Part shown: piece by piece, positions 49,794 through 57,535 of the stretch
How positions within the stretch are numbered: position 1 is the first letter of the stretch
Layout of the letters: every line of letters starts with the position of its first letter
Position numbers and translations under genes: made by a program
Notes under the pieces: generated by a model
The model's input: the letters and a program-made list of their open reading frames with translations, nothing else
What the model was told of the DNA's origin: nothing
Databases searched by the model: none
IMG/VR virus record: IMGVR_UViG_3300032214_000789
Coordinates: 1 to 64,000 of that record
DNA: 64,000 bases
Origin: a virus
Reading direction: 5' to 3' (one strand)

Positions 49794-50684
49794 ATGGCAG
49801 CACCTACAGAACTATTAAGATATCCTAATGATATGCTTGATGAAAAAACCGATTACTTTCAGGTGCAGGTTTTATCTTATGAAAGAGATAAATCATCTTT
49901 AACTGCTGGTGCAAAAACAGATGTGATAGCAGATATACAAAATATTTTATTGCCGATGCCTTCTAACATACAGGATGCAAATGCTGTGAGTTGGGGTGAA
50001 GATAAAATGAATGCTATTTCAGCTGCTGCTGTCGGTGCTGCTGAGGGTCTTATGACTGGTGTTAAAGTTAATGATCCATCAACATGGGTTAGTAGTGGAG
50101 TTGATGCACTTTCTAAAATAACAGATGTACTACCTACAGATACGGCAAGAGATTTAATAACGAAGCAACTAGCAGCAGAAGCAGTTAATGTTTTCGGAGG
50201 GAACGTAAGTATTGATCAATTGTTGGCACGTCAAAATGGAACAATTTTCAATCCAAATTTAGAATTGTTATTTAATGGAGTAACTCTTCGTGATTTTAGA
50301 TTTTCTTTTAAGATGACTCCAAGAGATGATAAAGAAAGAGATAGTGTTATAAAAATTATAAGAACGTTTAAAAAATATATGGCAGCAAAAAAACAAGGAG
50401 AAGGTGGTAAACTTTATTTAAACACACCAAATGTTTTTAGATTAGCATATATGAAAGGTGGAAAGCGTCATCCATTTTTACATCGTTTTAAAGACTGTGC
50501 ATTAAAAGGTGTATCTGTTAATTATACAGGAGAAAATGTTTATGCAACATATGTTGATGGAACACCAATATCAATCATATTAGATTTAAATTTCCAAGAA
50601 TTAACACCAATTTATAATGAAGAGTATGGAGAAGGTGATGTTCCAAATGTAAATTCAGCATCTAATCTAGGAGTAGGATTCTAA
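49794..50684 (+). CDS. 48: baseplate tail-tube cap protein gp48
   Basis: A 296 aa protein matching gp48 in its C-terminal half: NPNLELLFNGVTLRDFRFSF, FKMTPRDDKERDSVIKIIRTF and KKYMAAK, with FQVQVLSYERD near the start. The middle has an Ala-rich helical insertion. In T4, gp48 caps the baseplate dome and, with gp54, starts tail tube assembly. The next gene is gp53, 1 nt away. Confidence 0.85.
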   Translation: MAAPTELLRYPNDMLDEKTDYFQVQVLSYERDKSSLTAGAKTDVIADIQNILLPMPSNIQDANAVSWGEDKMNAISAAAVGAAEGLMTGVKVNDPSTWVSSGVDALSKITDVLPTDTARDLITKQLAAEAVNVFGGNVSIDQLLARQNGTIFNPNLELLFNGVTLRDFRFSFKMTPRDDKERDSVIKIIRTFKKYMAAKKQGEGGKLYLNTPNVFRLAYMKGGKRHPFLHRFKDCALKGVSVNYTGENVYATYVDGTPISIILDLNFQELTPIYNEEYGEGDVPNVNSASNLGVGF

Positions 50685-50685
50685 A

Positions 50686-51390
50686 ATGGGATACTTCAGA
50701 GAACTACCAAATCTAGAATATCAATCTCCACTAGTAGATAGAAAATCTTCTTTAGAATACGTTGAAGCAAAAAACCTTTTTAGAAGAGTTAGAGTAAGAT
50801 CAGATTTTGAAAATGTTTATACCGCATTTAATAATTACACTATCATAGAAGATAATAGACCAGATCAAGTTGCGGATCAATTATATGGTTCTCCAGATCT
50901 TGATTGGGTTGTTTTAATATGTGCTGGAATAACTAACGTTAGAAATGATTGGCCATTGTCAAATAGAGATCTTTCCGAATATGCAGAAAACATTTATGGT
51001 GCGGAAGTAAACTCTGTAAAATTTTATGAAACAAAAGAAATTAAAGACTCAAAGGGAAGATTAATTATTCCAGCAGGACAAGTAGTTGATAGAAATTATA
51101 AGTTACCAAAACCAGTTACAGATGATCTCCCAACACAATCTTATGTACGATATTATGATGAAGATACAAATTCATATAAAACGGTTCAAAACATTACAGT
51201 TCCCGTGTCAAATCTTGAATATGAAACAAGAAAAAATGATCTCAAAAGAGAAATCAGAGTATTAAAAAAACAATATCTAGAAATGTTCTTAAATGATATG
51301 AGAGTAGAAATGAAATATAAACCTTTGTCTTCTCAATATATTAATGAATATTTAAAGAAAGGAGAAAATTTAAGAATTACTTCTCCATAA
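50686..51390 (+). CDS. 53: baseplate wedge protein gp53
   Basis: A 234 aa protein with the gp53 pattern: LPNLEYQSPL, NLFRRVRVRSDFENVYTAF, YTIIEDNRPDQVADQLYG, LDWVVLICAGI and RNDWPLSNRDLSEYAE. gp53 completes the baseplate wedge in T4. The C-terminal third is a charged helix. Last plus-strand gene, followed by a bidirectional terminator. Confidence 0.9.
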   Translation: MGYFRELPNLEYQSPLVDRKSSLEYVEAKNLFRRVRVRSDFENVYTAFNNYTIIEDNRPDQVADQLYGSPDLDWVVLICAGITNVRNDWPLSNRDLSEYAENIYGAEVNSVKFYETKEIKDSKGRLIIPAGQVVDRNYKLPKPVTDDLPTQSYVRYYDEDTNSYKTVQNITVPVSNLEYETRKNDLKREIRVLKKQYLEMFLNDMRVEMKYKPLSSQYINEYLKKGENLRITSP

Positions 51391-51418
51391 AAAAAGGAGA
51401 AGTTTCCTTCCCCTTTTT
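51391..51418. terminator. bidirectional terminator between gp53 and gp32
   Basis: Stem AAAAAGG/CCTTTTT and GAAG/CTTC with one mismatch and a TTTC loop. It has T runs in both directions, fitting the convergent stops at 51390 (+) and 51430 (-). Confidence 0.8.
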
Positions 51419-51429
51419 ATATTACCTAA

Positions 51430-52356
51430 TCAGTCTTCTGCCAAACGGGCGAAGTAAGAAAGTGCATCATCGTCTTCATCCTCTTCTGCAGGGGCAGCAG
51501 CACGGCGAGTGGGTTGAAGATTGTTCAGTTCAGAACGAAGATCATCATCAAGTTCCTTCACAGGACCACGAGAATATTCTTCCTCTTCGGCAACTTCTTC
51601 ATCTACACGGCGGGAACCTTTGGAACCCAGCACATACTCAAGGCGCTTCTTCAGTTCATCATAAGATTTAAACTGATCAGCAGCAACAAGTTCAGCAAGA
51701 GAATACTGCTTCTTCCACACTGCTTCCATCTCATCATCATCGTCCAGCAGAGAACCTTGCTTTGCAAACTCGCTGGAGTCATAGTTACGATAACCAGCAA
51801 CGTTCTTTGCCTTCAGTTTGAAGTTAGCACCTTGCCAGAAGTCAAAGGGATCAATTGCTTCCTCATCTTCAAATTCAGGTTGCATCGCTTCGGTAATCTT
51901 ATCAAAGATTTTCTTACCGTATTTGAAGAGGAAAACTTTACCTTCGTTTTCGGGATTGGCAGGATCCTTTACCACATAGATGTTGGAGATGTAAGTCAGT
52001 TTGCGCTTCTGCTTACGTGCTTGCTCTTTGCCAACATCGGTGCCGTTGTTCCACAGCAGAGTATTGTGCTCGGAAACGGGATCTTTTTGCCCCAGAGTGG
52101 TCAGAGAGTTTTCAATGTACCAACCACCAGGACCTTGGAATGCGTGACTGTAGAGTTTCACAAACGGCAGGTCTTCGCCGTTAGGAGCAGGAAGGAAACG
52201 GATTACGGCATAACCATTGCCGCTTTTATCTACATCGAGTTTCCATACACGGTCATCACTAGAACCGCTACTAGTATTCATTTTTTCGACTTCTTTCACC
52301 AGTTTTGCGGTGAGAGAACCCAGTTTGGATTGTTTCTTAAGATCTGCGAAAGACAT
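51430..52356 (-). CDS. 32: single-stranded DNA-binding protein gp32
   Basis: A 308 aa gp32: N-terminal cooperativity region (MSFADLKKQSKLGSLTAKL), OB-fold core (KSGNGYAVIRFLPAPNGEDL, PFVKLYSHAFQGPGGWYIE, FLFKYGKKIFDKI, DPFDFWQGANFKLKAK) and a long acidic tail ending DDALSYFARLAED. The protein has no Cys at all, so the structural zinc site of T4 gp32 is missing; NNGTDVGKEQARKQKRK stands in that region. It has its own sigma70 promoter, GAGG start signal and terminator. Its base composition is more GC-rich than neighbouring genes, as expected for a highly expressed gene. Confidence 0.92.
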   Translation of the reverse strand: MSFADLKKQSKLGSLTAKLVKEVEKMNTSSGSSDDRVWKLDVDKSGNGYAVIRFLPAPNGEDLPFVKLYSHAFQGPGGWYIENSLTTLGQKDPVSEHNTLLWNNGTDVGKEQARKQKRKLTYISNIYVVKDPANPENEGKVFLFKYGKKIFDKITEAMQPEFEDEEAIDPFDFWQGANFKLKAKNVAGYRNYDSSEFAKQGSLLDDDDEMEAVWKKQYSLAELVAADQFKSYDELKKRLEYVLGSKGSRRVDEEVAEEEEYSRGPVKELDDDLRSELNNLQPTRRAAAPAEEDEDDDALSYFARLAED

Positions 52357-52398
52357 TAGATTACCTCGGATTAATTGGATTTGGAGGATTACTTGGAT

Positions 52399-52427
52399 AG
52401 TATAGCAGGGTTTCCTTCAGGCGTCAA
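52399..52427 (-). promoter_or_regulatory. sigma70-like promoter of gene 32
   Basis: Minus strand TTGACG (52427-52422), 17 nt, TATACT (52404-52399). It overlaps the 3' end of the preceding gene. Unlike the other early promoters, it is followed by a longer leader with a GAGG Shine-Dalgarno. Confidence 0.7.
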
Positions 52428-52749
52428 GGTATTGCTTGAGGGATTCAATTGTTTTGTTCATACTACTGAACAATAAATTCATATCAGTTTCTGGTGGAAA
52501 TCCCATCAGAGCAACTGATTTTCTCAAATTCTCTTTCATTTCAACCGCTTGGGGGTCATCTGAAAGAGACAACCGTGTATACATTACACGTTGCTTTTCT
52601 AATAAAGTGGTCAATTTTTCAATATGTTCCAGTTTATCTTCACGGGTCATCATTCCGAAAGTAAGAATACTCCCGTAAATTTTTTCTTGTAATTTGTTGA
52701 TTTCTCTCAATTCTTCCTGAATAATATCAGAATCAAAAAAACTACTCAT
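52417..52749 (-). CDS. DUF1825-like protein, 110 aa
   Basis: Start taken at the ATG at 52749 (MSSFFDSDIIQEELREI), with GGAG 8 nt upstream; an in-frame TTG lies 6 nt further out. The FFDSDIIQEEL start, EDKLEHIEKLTTLLEKQRV helix and LYTRLSLSDDP-type segment (MYTRLSLSDDPQAVEMKEN) look like the DUF1825 family shared by cyanobacteria and their phages; function unknown. It lies between gp59 and gp32, where T4 has small late-transcription accessory genes (gp33, dsbA), so a transcription-related role is plausible. An 8 nt overlap with gp59 couples translation. Confidence 0.65.
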   Translation of the reverse strand: MSSFFDSDIIQEELREINKLQEKIYGSILTFGMMTREDKLEHIEKLTTLLEKQRVMYTRLSLSDDPQAVEMKENLRKSVALMGFPPETDMNLLFSSMNKTIESLKQYLDA

Positions 52750-53332
52750 CAACAATTCTCCTCAAAATTTTTTTAAACTGGAATACATCAATATTTAGGA
52801 ATGGATTATATTTTTTAACTTTCAAACTTACGGTTTCCCACACTGGATCAATCAGTTTAGTGTCAAAACTTTTTGAAAAATGGAATATTTTTTCGTAAAT
52901 TGTAAAGGTTTCTAATGATATTTTCCCGCTTAGAAACTTTTTGAGGAGTATTGGATGTCCCTTGGAACAATTGAACGCATCCTCTAATTTTGTTTGTGAG
53001 AACAATTCTTCCGATTGTTCTCTGAACAAGTAAGTCAAACTCTGTTGCCTCCGCATCCATTCTGCGTAGGTTCTTTCCCCAGAATTTATAATTTCTCCAA
53101 TCCATAAGTTTGATGGGTTATCGGCGGAAACAAAGTTTGAAAGTAAGAAGTCAATTACTTCTTTATCGGAATATTTTCGACTGGTTTTTTCAAACCAGTA
53201 CTTGTCTTTTCTTTTATTAAATGATGCAATTGTTGCTCTAGACTTACCCCCATACTTAAAAAAGTCATATTTACTGTTAGTAAAATGACTTTTCATAGAA
53301 AGATAAGTTTGATATGTCTCAAACGGACTCAT
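52742..53332 (-). CDS. 59: gp41 helicase loader gp59
   Basis: A 196 aa, basic, mostly helical protein with the gp59 pattern: MSPFETYQTYLSMKSHF, KYDFFKYGGKSRA, KDKYWFEKTSRKYSD and VDFLLSNF-type segment (EVIDFLLSNFVSADNP). In T4, gp59 binds forked DNA and gp32 and loads the replicative helicase gp41. The order gp33-gp59-x-gp32 is close to that of T4. Confidence 0.85.
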   Translation of the reverse strand: MSPFETYQTYLSMKSHFTNSKYDFFKYGGKSRATIASFNKRKDKYWFEKTSRKYSDKEVIDFLLSNFVSADNPSNLWIGEIINSGERTYAEWMRRQQSLTYLFREQSEELFSQTKLEDAFNCSKGHPILLKKFLSGKISLETFTIYEKIFHFSKSFDTKLIDPVWETVSLKVKKYNPFLNIDVFQFKKILRRIVDE

Positions 53333-53589
53333 AAAGGAAGTTTAGCTCGTGAAGTTTTCTTCATAAAGTTTAGACGTGTTGCGTCCCACTTTAACTTTTC
53401 TTTCAAAGGTTTTGAAATTATTTTAGTGATTGATTCTATTTCAATTTCATTTACTTCACAATAATAAACGATAGCATCAATATAGTTAATTTTTTCGGCA
53501 ACTACAATTTTTTCAATTTCTAACGCAAATTTAGATGGTGTTAGAAATTTGTTTTCTATTACTTTTTCTATTTCTTTATTTTGTTCCAT
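53329..53589 (-). CDS. 33: late transcription coactivator, gp33-like
   Basis: I start at the ATG at 53589 (MEQNKEIEKVIENKF); a longer frame to 53688 overlaps the nuclease gene by more than 100 nt. The 86 aa product has the layout of T4-type gp33: EIEKIVVAEKINYIDAIVYY, CEVNEIEIESITKIISKPL and a C-terminal NFMKKTSRAKLPL. gp33 links the sliding clamp and the flap of RNA polymerase during late transcription with gp55, in line with the late elements here. Four-nt overlap with gp59. Confidence 0.7.
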   Translation of the reverse strand: MEQNKEIEKVIENKFLTPSKFALEIEKIVVAEKINYIDAIVYYCEVNEIEIESITKIISKPLKEKLKWDATRLNFMKKTSRAKLPL

Positions 53590-54259
53590 ATGATTCCAAT
53601 TTATCTCTAACAAACTCTCTAATGTATTCGGTGAGTAGTTTGATGTACTTTGATTTGTCTCTTTCTTCATAAACGATACATTCTCCATTTTCGCAAGCCA
53701 TGATAATTACAAGTTTTTTTACGGGTATGTTAGTAAGTTCATAGAACATACACGCATAAGCAGCACATTGAACAAAATAATGCTCAATCCACTCCCGTGG
53801 TTTTGGTTTTTTAGATGTTTTAAAGTCGATTATTGCTAATTCGCCATCAAACTCTGCAATACAATCTACAGTTCCTGCTACTCCAAGAATTTTGCTGTAT
53901 AAGGAACTTTCAAGAGCATGAATATTATTTATACGATTTAGATCTGGTTTGGCAATTTTAAATAAAAATTGTGACAAAGGTTGAACCTCTGGAAGATCTT
54001 CGTTTTTTAAAAGATGTTCAACCAAAGTATGCATATCAGTTCCCCGACTAGTTGCCTGTCGAGTAATCTTATCTGCCTCTTCTTCTCCAACTTTCTTACG
54101 CCATTTTGCAAAAAACTGGCGGTTTTTGTGACTAGTAACAGAAGTGATAGAAACTAGACGAAGAAGTTCTTCTAAATCTGGAACTTTATAATAACGAACA
54201 CCATCTATAGTCTCCCGTTCAAGTTTAGGAAGAATGATATCAACATGGTTAAAATTCAT
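53576..54259 (-). CDS. PD-(D/E)XK exonuclease (RecB/Cas4-like)
   Basis: A 227 aa nuclease with all core residues in order: H77 in DMHTLVEHLL, GTVDCIAEF (D132), LAIIDFKTSKKP (D145, K147) and HYFVQCAAYACM (Q164, Y168). This is the H-D-DxK-QxxxY pattern of RecB/AddB/Cas4 nucleases, without the FeS-binding Cys of Cas4. It could process DNA ends in recombination or help degrade host DNA. It lies beside gp33/gp59 and ends overlapping gp33 by 14 nt. Confidence 0.8.
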   Translation of the reverse strand: MNFNHVDIILPKLERETIDGVRYYKVPDLEELLRLVSITSVTSHKNRQFFAKWRKKVGEEEADKITRQATSRGTDMHTLVEHLLKNEDLPEVQPLSQFLFKIAKPDLNRINNIHALESSLYSKILGVAGTVDCIAEFDGELAIIDFKTSKKPKPREWIEHYFVQCAAYACMFYELTNIPVKKLVIIMACENGECIVYEERDKSKYIKLLTEYIREFVRDKLESYGTK

Positions 54260-55038
54260 AACATTTTTATAAAAAACGGTTGAGTTAGTCGGTCTTCAAA
54301 ATCATTAACATAAAAATGACTTGCTGTATGAAAATAACTAGAATCGTATAAAACTATTCTATTATAAACATTTTCAACTTCAAATACTTTTTCAAATTTA
54401 GAATCTGAAAGTTTTTTATTTTGTAATAAAAAATTCCAATATTTATGTTTCACAAAAGGATTGTACAAATTTGTGTATTCCTGAAACAATTCCGAATAAT
54501 CGTACTCATCAAATAATGAATTAAATATTTTAAAATTGTCATTATCTGTTATTTTTATTTGATTATCTTTAGTACATTTCATTTTAAAAAAACTTGTTCC
54601 AGAACTTGAAGTAGTTTTTTTATTTAAATATACTAATCCAGCATATGCATTTTTATTATTTTCACGAATATAATCTAATGAATCTACATGAATATAACCT
54701 GTATTAAAAGGAGATTCGAGATTTCTATGAAATAATGGTATTTTATGGAATCCTATTTCAAGATTAAAATTTTTATCATTAAAAATTGGTATTTTTTTAT
54801 TAAATAACTCCAAAAAGTGCAATTGACAATTTTTTAAATCAATATTTATATTTTTTTCATTAATACTTACAAATTCTTTATTTATTGTTACCGATTTGGA
54901 TCTAATTCCAGGATAATTAGTATTACTATAAAAATGATAGTTTGTATTTAAAGCAAGTTCCCTTACTTGATCTGGATCATCATAAAAATCATCCAAATAC
55001 CATACATCATAATTAGAGATTTGAGTTAATTTTTGCAA
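54256..55038 (-). CDS. 2OG-Fe(II) oxygenase-like protein, 260 aa
   Basis: The pattern is IHVDS (H117, D119), AYAGLVYLN, SGTSFFKMK, then YNRIVLYDSSYFHTASHF (H236) and DRLTQPFFI (R249), matching 2OG-Fe(II)-like proteins that have the order HxD...GTSF...H...R. The iron triad and Arg are all present. Substrate unknown. It is more AT-rich than the flanking nuclease and phoH genes, suggesting later insertion. It overlaps phoH by 26 nt and the nuclease by 4 nt. Confidence 0.65.
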   Translation of the reverse strand: MQKLTQISNYDVWYLDDFYDDPDQVRELALNTNYHFYSNTNYPGIRSKSVTINKEFVSINEKNINIDLKNCQLHFLELFNKKIPIFNDKNFNLEIGFHKIPLFHRNLESPFNTGYIHVDSLDYIRENNKNAYAGLVYLNKKTTSSSGTSFFKMKCTKDNQIKITDNDNFKIFNSLFDEYDYSELFQEYTNLYNPFVKHKYWNFLLQNKKLSDSKFEKVFEVENVYNRIVLYDSSYFHTASHFYVNDFEDRLTQPFFIKML

Positions 55039-55771
55039 CTATATACTCCTTAACAAGTCCAGAGCGAACAATATCATCAACTTCAAATTCAATTAATTCA
55101 ATAGATGGCATGGATCTCAAAATTTTCATAAAATCAATAATTCCGTTACGATCGTTAGTTTTTTGAAGATCCGATTGTGTAGCATCTCCGCAAAACATAA
55201 TCTTGGAATTTTCACCAATACGAGTAATTATACTATCCAATTCATGAAAGGTCAAATTTTGAAATTCGTCAACAATTACAATAGCATTATCAAGTGTCGT
55301 TCCACGAAGAAAAGAGGTACTCCAAAATTTAATGGTTTCTTGAGACTTTAAATTGCCATAAAGCATTTCAAAATCTGCATCAGTAGGCATTTGGAACATA
55401 TATTTTACCATATTCTTGTATGGAATCTGGTAAATATCTGCCTTATCATCGTGAGTTCCTGGAAGAAATCCAATTTCACGAGTTGCAACAAGAGAACGAA
55501 CTAAATAAATTCTCTCATATGGACTGTTTTCATCTAAAACATCACATAAAGCATTATAAAGAGTGATAAAAGTTTTACCAGTTCCAGCACATCCGTAAGC
55601 AACTACATGTTTATTTTGAGCATAAGCATCAAAAAACTTTTTTTGATTGTCCGTAACTGGTTCAATATCTAAAAGATAATCAGAACTTAAAGGCTTTCTC
55701 CTTTTCATCTGCTTTGCCGTGAGTCCAACCCCGATTGGTTGCTCTGCAGATCCTCTTTTTCTTCTTGCCAT
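55013..55771 (-). CDS. phoH: PhoH-like ATPase
   Basis: A 252 aa P-loop ATPase: YGCAGTGKTFIT (P-loop 60-67), AIVIVDEFQNLT (Walker B, D168-E169) and FCGDATQSD (195-201). The VRSLVATREIGFLPG segment is typical of the PhoH family. PhoH is widespread in marine phages; its exact job (RNA metabolism or phosphate stress) is unsettled. A basic N-terminus precedes the core. It follows the 80 aa gene by 1 nt and is probably read from the late element at 56038. Confidence 0.9.
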   Translation of the reverse strand: MARRKRGSAEQPIGVGLTAKQMKRRKPLSSDYLLDIEPVTDNQKKFFDAYAQNKHVVAYGCAGTGKTFITLYNALCDVLDENSPYERIYLVRSLVATREIGFLPGTHDDKADIYQIPYKNMVKYMFQMPTDADFEMLYGNLKSQETIKFWSTSFLRGTTLDNAIVIVDEFQNLTFHELDSIITRIGENSKIMFCGDATQSDLQKTNDRNGIIDFMKILRSMPSIELIEFEVDDIVRSGLVKEYIVAKINSNL

Positions 55772-55772
55772 A

Positions 55773-56015
55773 CTAGATTTTCTTTACGTTAGATCCAGGC
55801 ATTTTTGCTGCACGTCCTAAAACGTCGTTCCACCCTGGGTTTTTACTAATAAGTTTGTTTTGCCAATCTCCAACTTCACCTGGAGTTGCACATCCTTCCG
55901 ACCAATCCCTCTGCCATTCGGGATTGTCTTTATACCACTGCATAATGTCGTTGACACTCATCTCAACAACTTTTTTTTCACCTGTTTCTTTATGAATAAT
56001 TGGATATATTGCCAT
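55773..56015 (-). CDS. conserved small protein, FmdB-like in pattern, 80 aa
   Basis: Starts MAIYPIIHKETGEKKVVEMS and continues with WQRDWSEGCATPGEVGDWQN and PGWNDVLGRAAKMPGSNVKKI. The layout (strand, T-G-E turn, xPG, GxxDVL) recalls phage FmdB-like proteins, but the zinc Cys pairs are absent, so the relationship is weak. A CTAAATA late element lies 22 nt upstream. It could share a transcript with phoH. Confidence 0.6.
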   Translation of the reverse strand: MAIYPIIHKETGEKKVVEMSVNDIMQWYKDNPEWQRDWSEGCATPGEVGDWQNKLISKNPGWNDVLGRAAKMPGSNVKKI

Positions 56016-56037
56016 AAGTTAAGAATTCAAGATAATT

Positions 56038-56044
56038 TATTTAG
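56038..56044 (-). promoter_or_regulatory. late promoter CTAAATA overlapping the thyX stop
   Basis: Minus strand GTCTAAATAAATT; the TAA stop of thyX is in the element. It lies 22 nt before the ATG at 56015 and would read the 80 aa gene and phoH. Confidence 0.6.
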
Positions 56045-56673
56045 ACCCATTCAAGAGCTTCTGACACTGATGGAAACTGCTCTTTGAAAATTTCTTTACA
56101 GGCAAGTGCAATATCCATGTGTTCCTTTTGAGTACCATTTGCAGAACGAAGATTAATATAATGAATCCAACTGCGGCAAGAACCCGTCATATAGATGCGT
56201 GTGGGCGTTGCCAAGGGCAATACAAACCTTGCACACTCTTTTGCTATTCCCTTATCAAGAAGTTCCTTGTAGAGTTGCATAGACTCCTTAAAATGATCAT
56301 TAATCTTTAACCAAAGATCTTGTTTTGCATCCTCATCAATATCATCAATTGAGTTTTGACGATTCTTCGTATCTTGACGACGAAGATCGGGAACAGGGAT
56401 TTCTCCTAACAAAGAAGAATCTGCATAGCGTTGCGAAAATTCTTGATATGTAAATGAACGGTGCCGTAAAATTTGTGCCGCGATACCACGATTCGTTTCA
56501 ATTTCAAGCGTCATAGAAGACTGTTCAAAAACAGACCAATGATTATGCTTAATACAATAAGCAAGCAACTTGGCATAGTTTTCGTTGTCTTGATTCGCAG
56601 GATTGCTAACTCGTGCAATAAATGCCATTGTTTTTTCTGCATCTGGTGTTACGCTAATCAGTTTTACAGTCAT
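56041..56673 (-). CDS. thyX: flavin-dependent thymidylate synthase ThyX
   Basis: A 210 aa ThyX with the signature [15 protein letters not shown] (R70-H71-R72, S80, R82) that binds dUMP and FAD, and a C-terminal [19 protein letters not shown] segment. It makes dTMP from dUMP using methylene-tetrahydrofolate and NADPH, supplying the AT-rich phage genome. Full length for the family. It overlaps the upstream 55 aa gene by 4 nt. Confidence 0.93.
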   Translation of the reverse strand: MTVKLISVTPDAEKTMAFIARVSNPANQDNENYAKLLAYCIKHNHWSVFEQSSMTLEIETNRGIAAQILRHRSFTYQEFSQRYADSSLLGEIPVPDLRRQDTKNRQNSIDDIDEDAKQDLWLKINDHFKESMQLYKELLDKGIAKECARFVLPLATPTRIYMTGSCRSWIHYINLRSANGTQKEHMDIALACKEIFKEQFPSVSEALEWV

Positions 56674-56837
56674 TTCTTTCCAAATCCTTTTGATGTTTGT
56701 GCTTCCAAATCTGTGAGTTCTTGCTTTACGACTCGCAGTTGTTTTTTCATTTCAATTAATTGTTCATTATCATATAAATGATCTTGTTTAATTAATCGTT
56801 CTAATAATTTTACCAATTCTCTTGCTCTATTACTCAT
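56670..56837 (-). CDS. small coiled-coil protein, 55 aa
   Basis: Translated by hand: it starts [18 protein letters not shown] and ends TSKGFGKK. Almost entirely heptad-patterned helix ([20 protein letters not shown]), likely a coiled-coil dimer. It overlaps thyX by 4 nt and the 56 aa gene by 8 nt, which supports it being real. Function unknown. Confidence 0.7.
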   Translation of the reverse strand: MSNRARELVKLLERLIKQDHLYDNEQLIEMKKQLRVVKQELTDLEAQTSKGFGKK

Positions 56838-57000
56838 TTAAATCAGAATCCTCAAAGATTTCATCGTAATCTAAAATTGGTTTTTTTCTCATCGGTTCCA
56901 TAGGAATATACGCAGAAGTATCAGAGTAAACTTCTGCCTTCAAAGAATCGACCAGTAATTCAAGATTACGAACAATAAGTTTTAATTTTTCTTTGTCCAT
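56830..57000 (-). CDS. small acidic protein, 56 aa
   Basis: Translated by hand: it starts MDKEKLKLIVRNLELLVD and ends [10 protein letters not shown] helical N-terminus and acidic tail. It has its own promoter directly upstream (-10 at 57022-57027), with a 15 nt leader containing AGG/AAGG. First gene of the thyX transcript. Confidence 0.7.
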   Translation of the reverse strand: MDKEKLKLIVRNLELLVDSLKAEVYSDTSAYIPMEPMRKKPILDYDEIFEDSDLNE

Positions 57001-57021
57001 ACCTTATAGTTACCTCAATTC

Positions 57022-57050
57022 ATTTTAGCATAAAAAAAGGAGGGGATCAA
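57022..57050 (-). promoter_or_regulatory. sigma70-like promoter overlapping a terminator
   Basis: Minus strand TTGATC (57050-57045), 17 nt, TAAAAT (57027-57022). The -35 lies in the loop of the terminator at 57032-57058. Start about 57015. Confidence 0.5.
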
Positions 57051-57058
57051 CCCTCCTT
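57032..57058 (-). terminator. rho-independent terminator after the 33 aa gene
   Basis: Minus strand AGGAGGG - TTGATC - CCCTCCT followed by seven T. Seven base pairs, a strong terminator, 4 nt past the stop of the 33 aa gene. Confidence 0.85.
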
Positions 57059-57062
57059 CATA

Positions 57063-57164
57063 TCAAGCAATTTGTGGTTGCTTTGCCATATTCAGTTGTG
57101 CATTATGGAGGAGTTGCTCCTTCTTTGCCTTTTTCTTGAGATAGCGAACGAAGTAAGTATTCAT
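57063..57164 (-). CDS. very small basic protein, 33 aa
   Basis: Translated by hand: MNTYFVRYLKKKAKKEQLL, ending MAKQPQIA. The start is preceded by AAGGAGGGG, one of the best ribosome binding sites in the window, and overlaps the stop of the 45 aa gene by 4 nt. Very basic (about seven Lys/Arg in the first 17 residues), so a nucleic-acid contact is possible. The terminator follows directly. Confidence 0.65.
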   Translation of the reverse strand: MNTYFVRYLKKKAKKEQLLHNAQLNMAKQPQIA

Positions 57165-57298
57165 TTGTGCCCCTCCTTTACAAACTTAACACCACGATAG
57201 GTTTCGTTGTATTGTTGGGGTTGCTGCATCATTTGTTGCTGATACTGAATACGCTTTTCAGTATCATACTCGATACCACGATATACGACTTTTGACAT
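57161..57298 (-). CDS. DUF4278-like small protein, 45 aa
   Basis: Translated by hand: starts MSKVVYRGIEYDTEKRIQ and ends YRGVKFVKEGHK, with a Gln-rich centre. The two YRG-x-x-Y/F repeats resemble the DUF4278 family I associate with cyanobacteria. GGAGAAACC precedes the ATG. The mRNA leader is long (about 128 nt) and strongly structured. A cyanobacterial-type gene in a phage operon suggests host interaction, but function is unknown. Confidence 0.7.
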   Translation of the reverse strand: MSKVVYRGIEYDTEKRIQYQQQMMQQPQQYNETYRGVKFVKEGHK

Positions 57299-57352
57299 TA
57301 GGTTTCTCCTTAGTTTTTAAGTTAAAGAGCGTTCCTTCAGTCGGCGTTTGCG

Positions 57353-57374
57353 TTCGCTATTTGCGAATAGCGAA
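57353..57374 (-). repeat. perfect 9 bp inverted repeat
   Basis: TTCGCTATT and AATAGCGAA around a 4 nt loop, within the leader of the 45 aa gene. No T run follows, so it is not a terminator; an mRNA-stability or protein-binding hairpin is likelier. Confidence 0.8.
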
Positions 57375-57396
57375 TGAACGATCCGTTCCGCGTCGG

Positions 57397-57429
57397 CTTA
57401 CTTCCGTCTGATTTTCAGATGAACGTAAG
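57397..57429 (-). repeat. long 5'-end hairpin of the leader
   Basis: Minus strand CTTACGTTC pairs with GGAAGTAAG (one mismatch), continuing into TCTGA/TCAGA around AAA. It would form at the very 5' end of the transcript starting about 57426. Confidence 0.6.
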
Positions 57430-57432
57430 GTC

Positions 57433-57461
57433 ATTATAGACCTGTTAGATTTATATAGCAA
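57433..57461 (-). promoter_or_regulatory. sigma70-like promoter of the 45/33 aa operon
   Basis: Minus strand TTGCTA (57461-57456), 17 nt, TATAAT (57438-57433). The -10 is flanked by GGTC/GACC arms, a possible operator. Confidence 0.6.
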
Positions 57462-57468
57462 GTTTATT

Positions 57469-57486
57469 TTGTAACATCTGTTACAA
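57469..57486. promoter_or_regulatory. perfect palindrome with GTA-N8-TAC (NtcA-like)
   Basis: TTGTAACA-TC-TGTTACAA, centred at about -51.5 from the promoter start. GTAN8TAC is the consensus of the cyanobacterial nitrogen regulator NtcA. The distance to the -10 is 32 nt instead of the usual 22, so activation by the standard geometry is doubtful. Confidence 0.45.
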
Positions 57487-57506
57487 TTTTAAAAAATCTT
57501 AAGGGC

Positions 57507-57535
57507 AAAAAAATACCTGGAATTTTTTTCCAGGT
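57507..57535 (-). terminator. rho-independent terminator after the 119 aa gene
   Basis: Minus strand ACCTGGAA - AAAAA - TTCCAGGT followed by ATTTTTTT: an 8 bp stem and a T run, 10 nt past the stop of the 119 aa gene. Confidence 0.88.
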
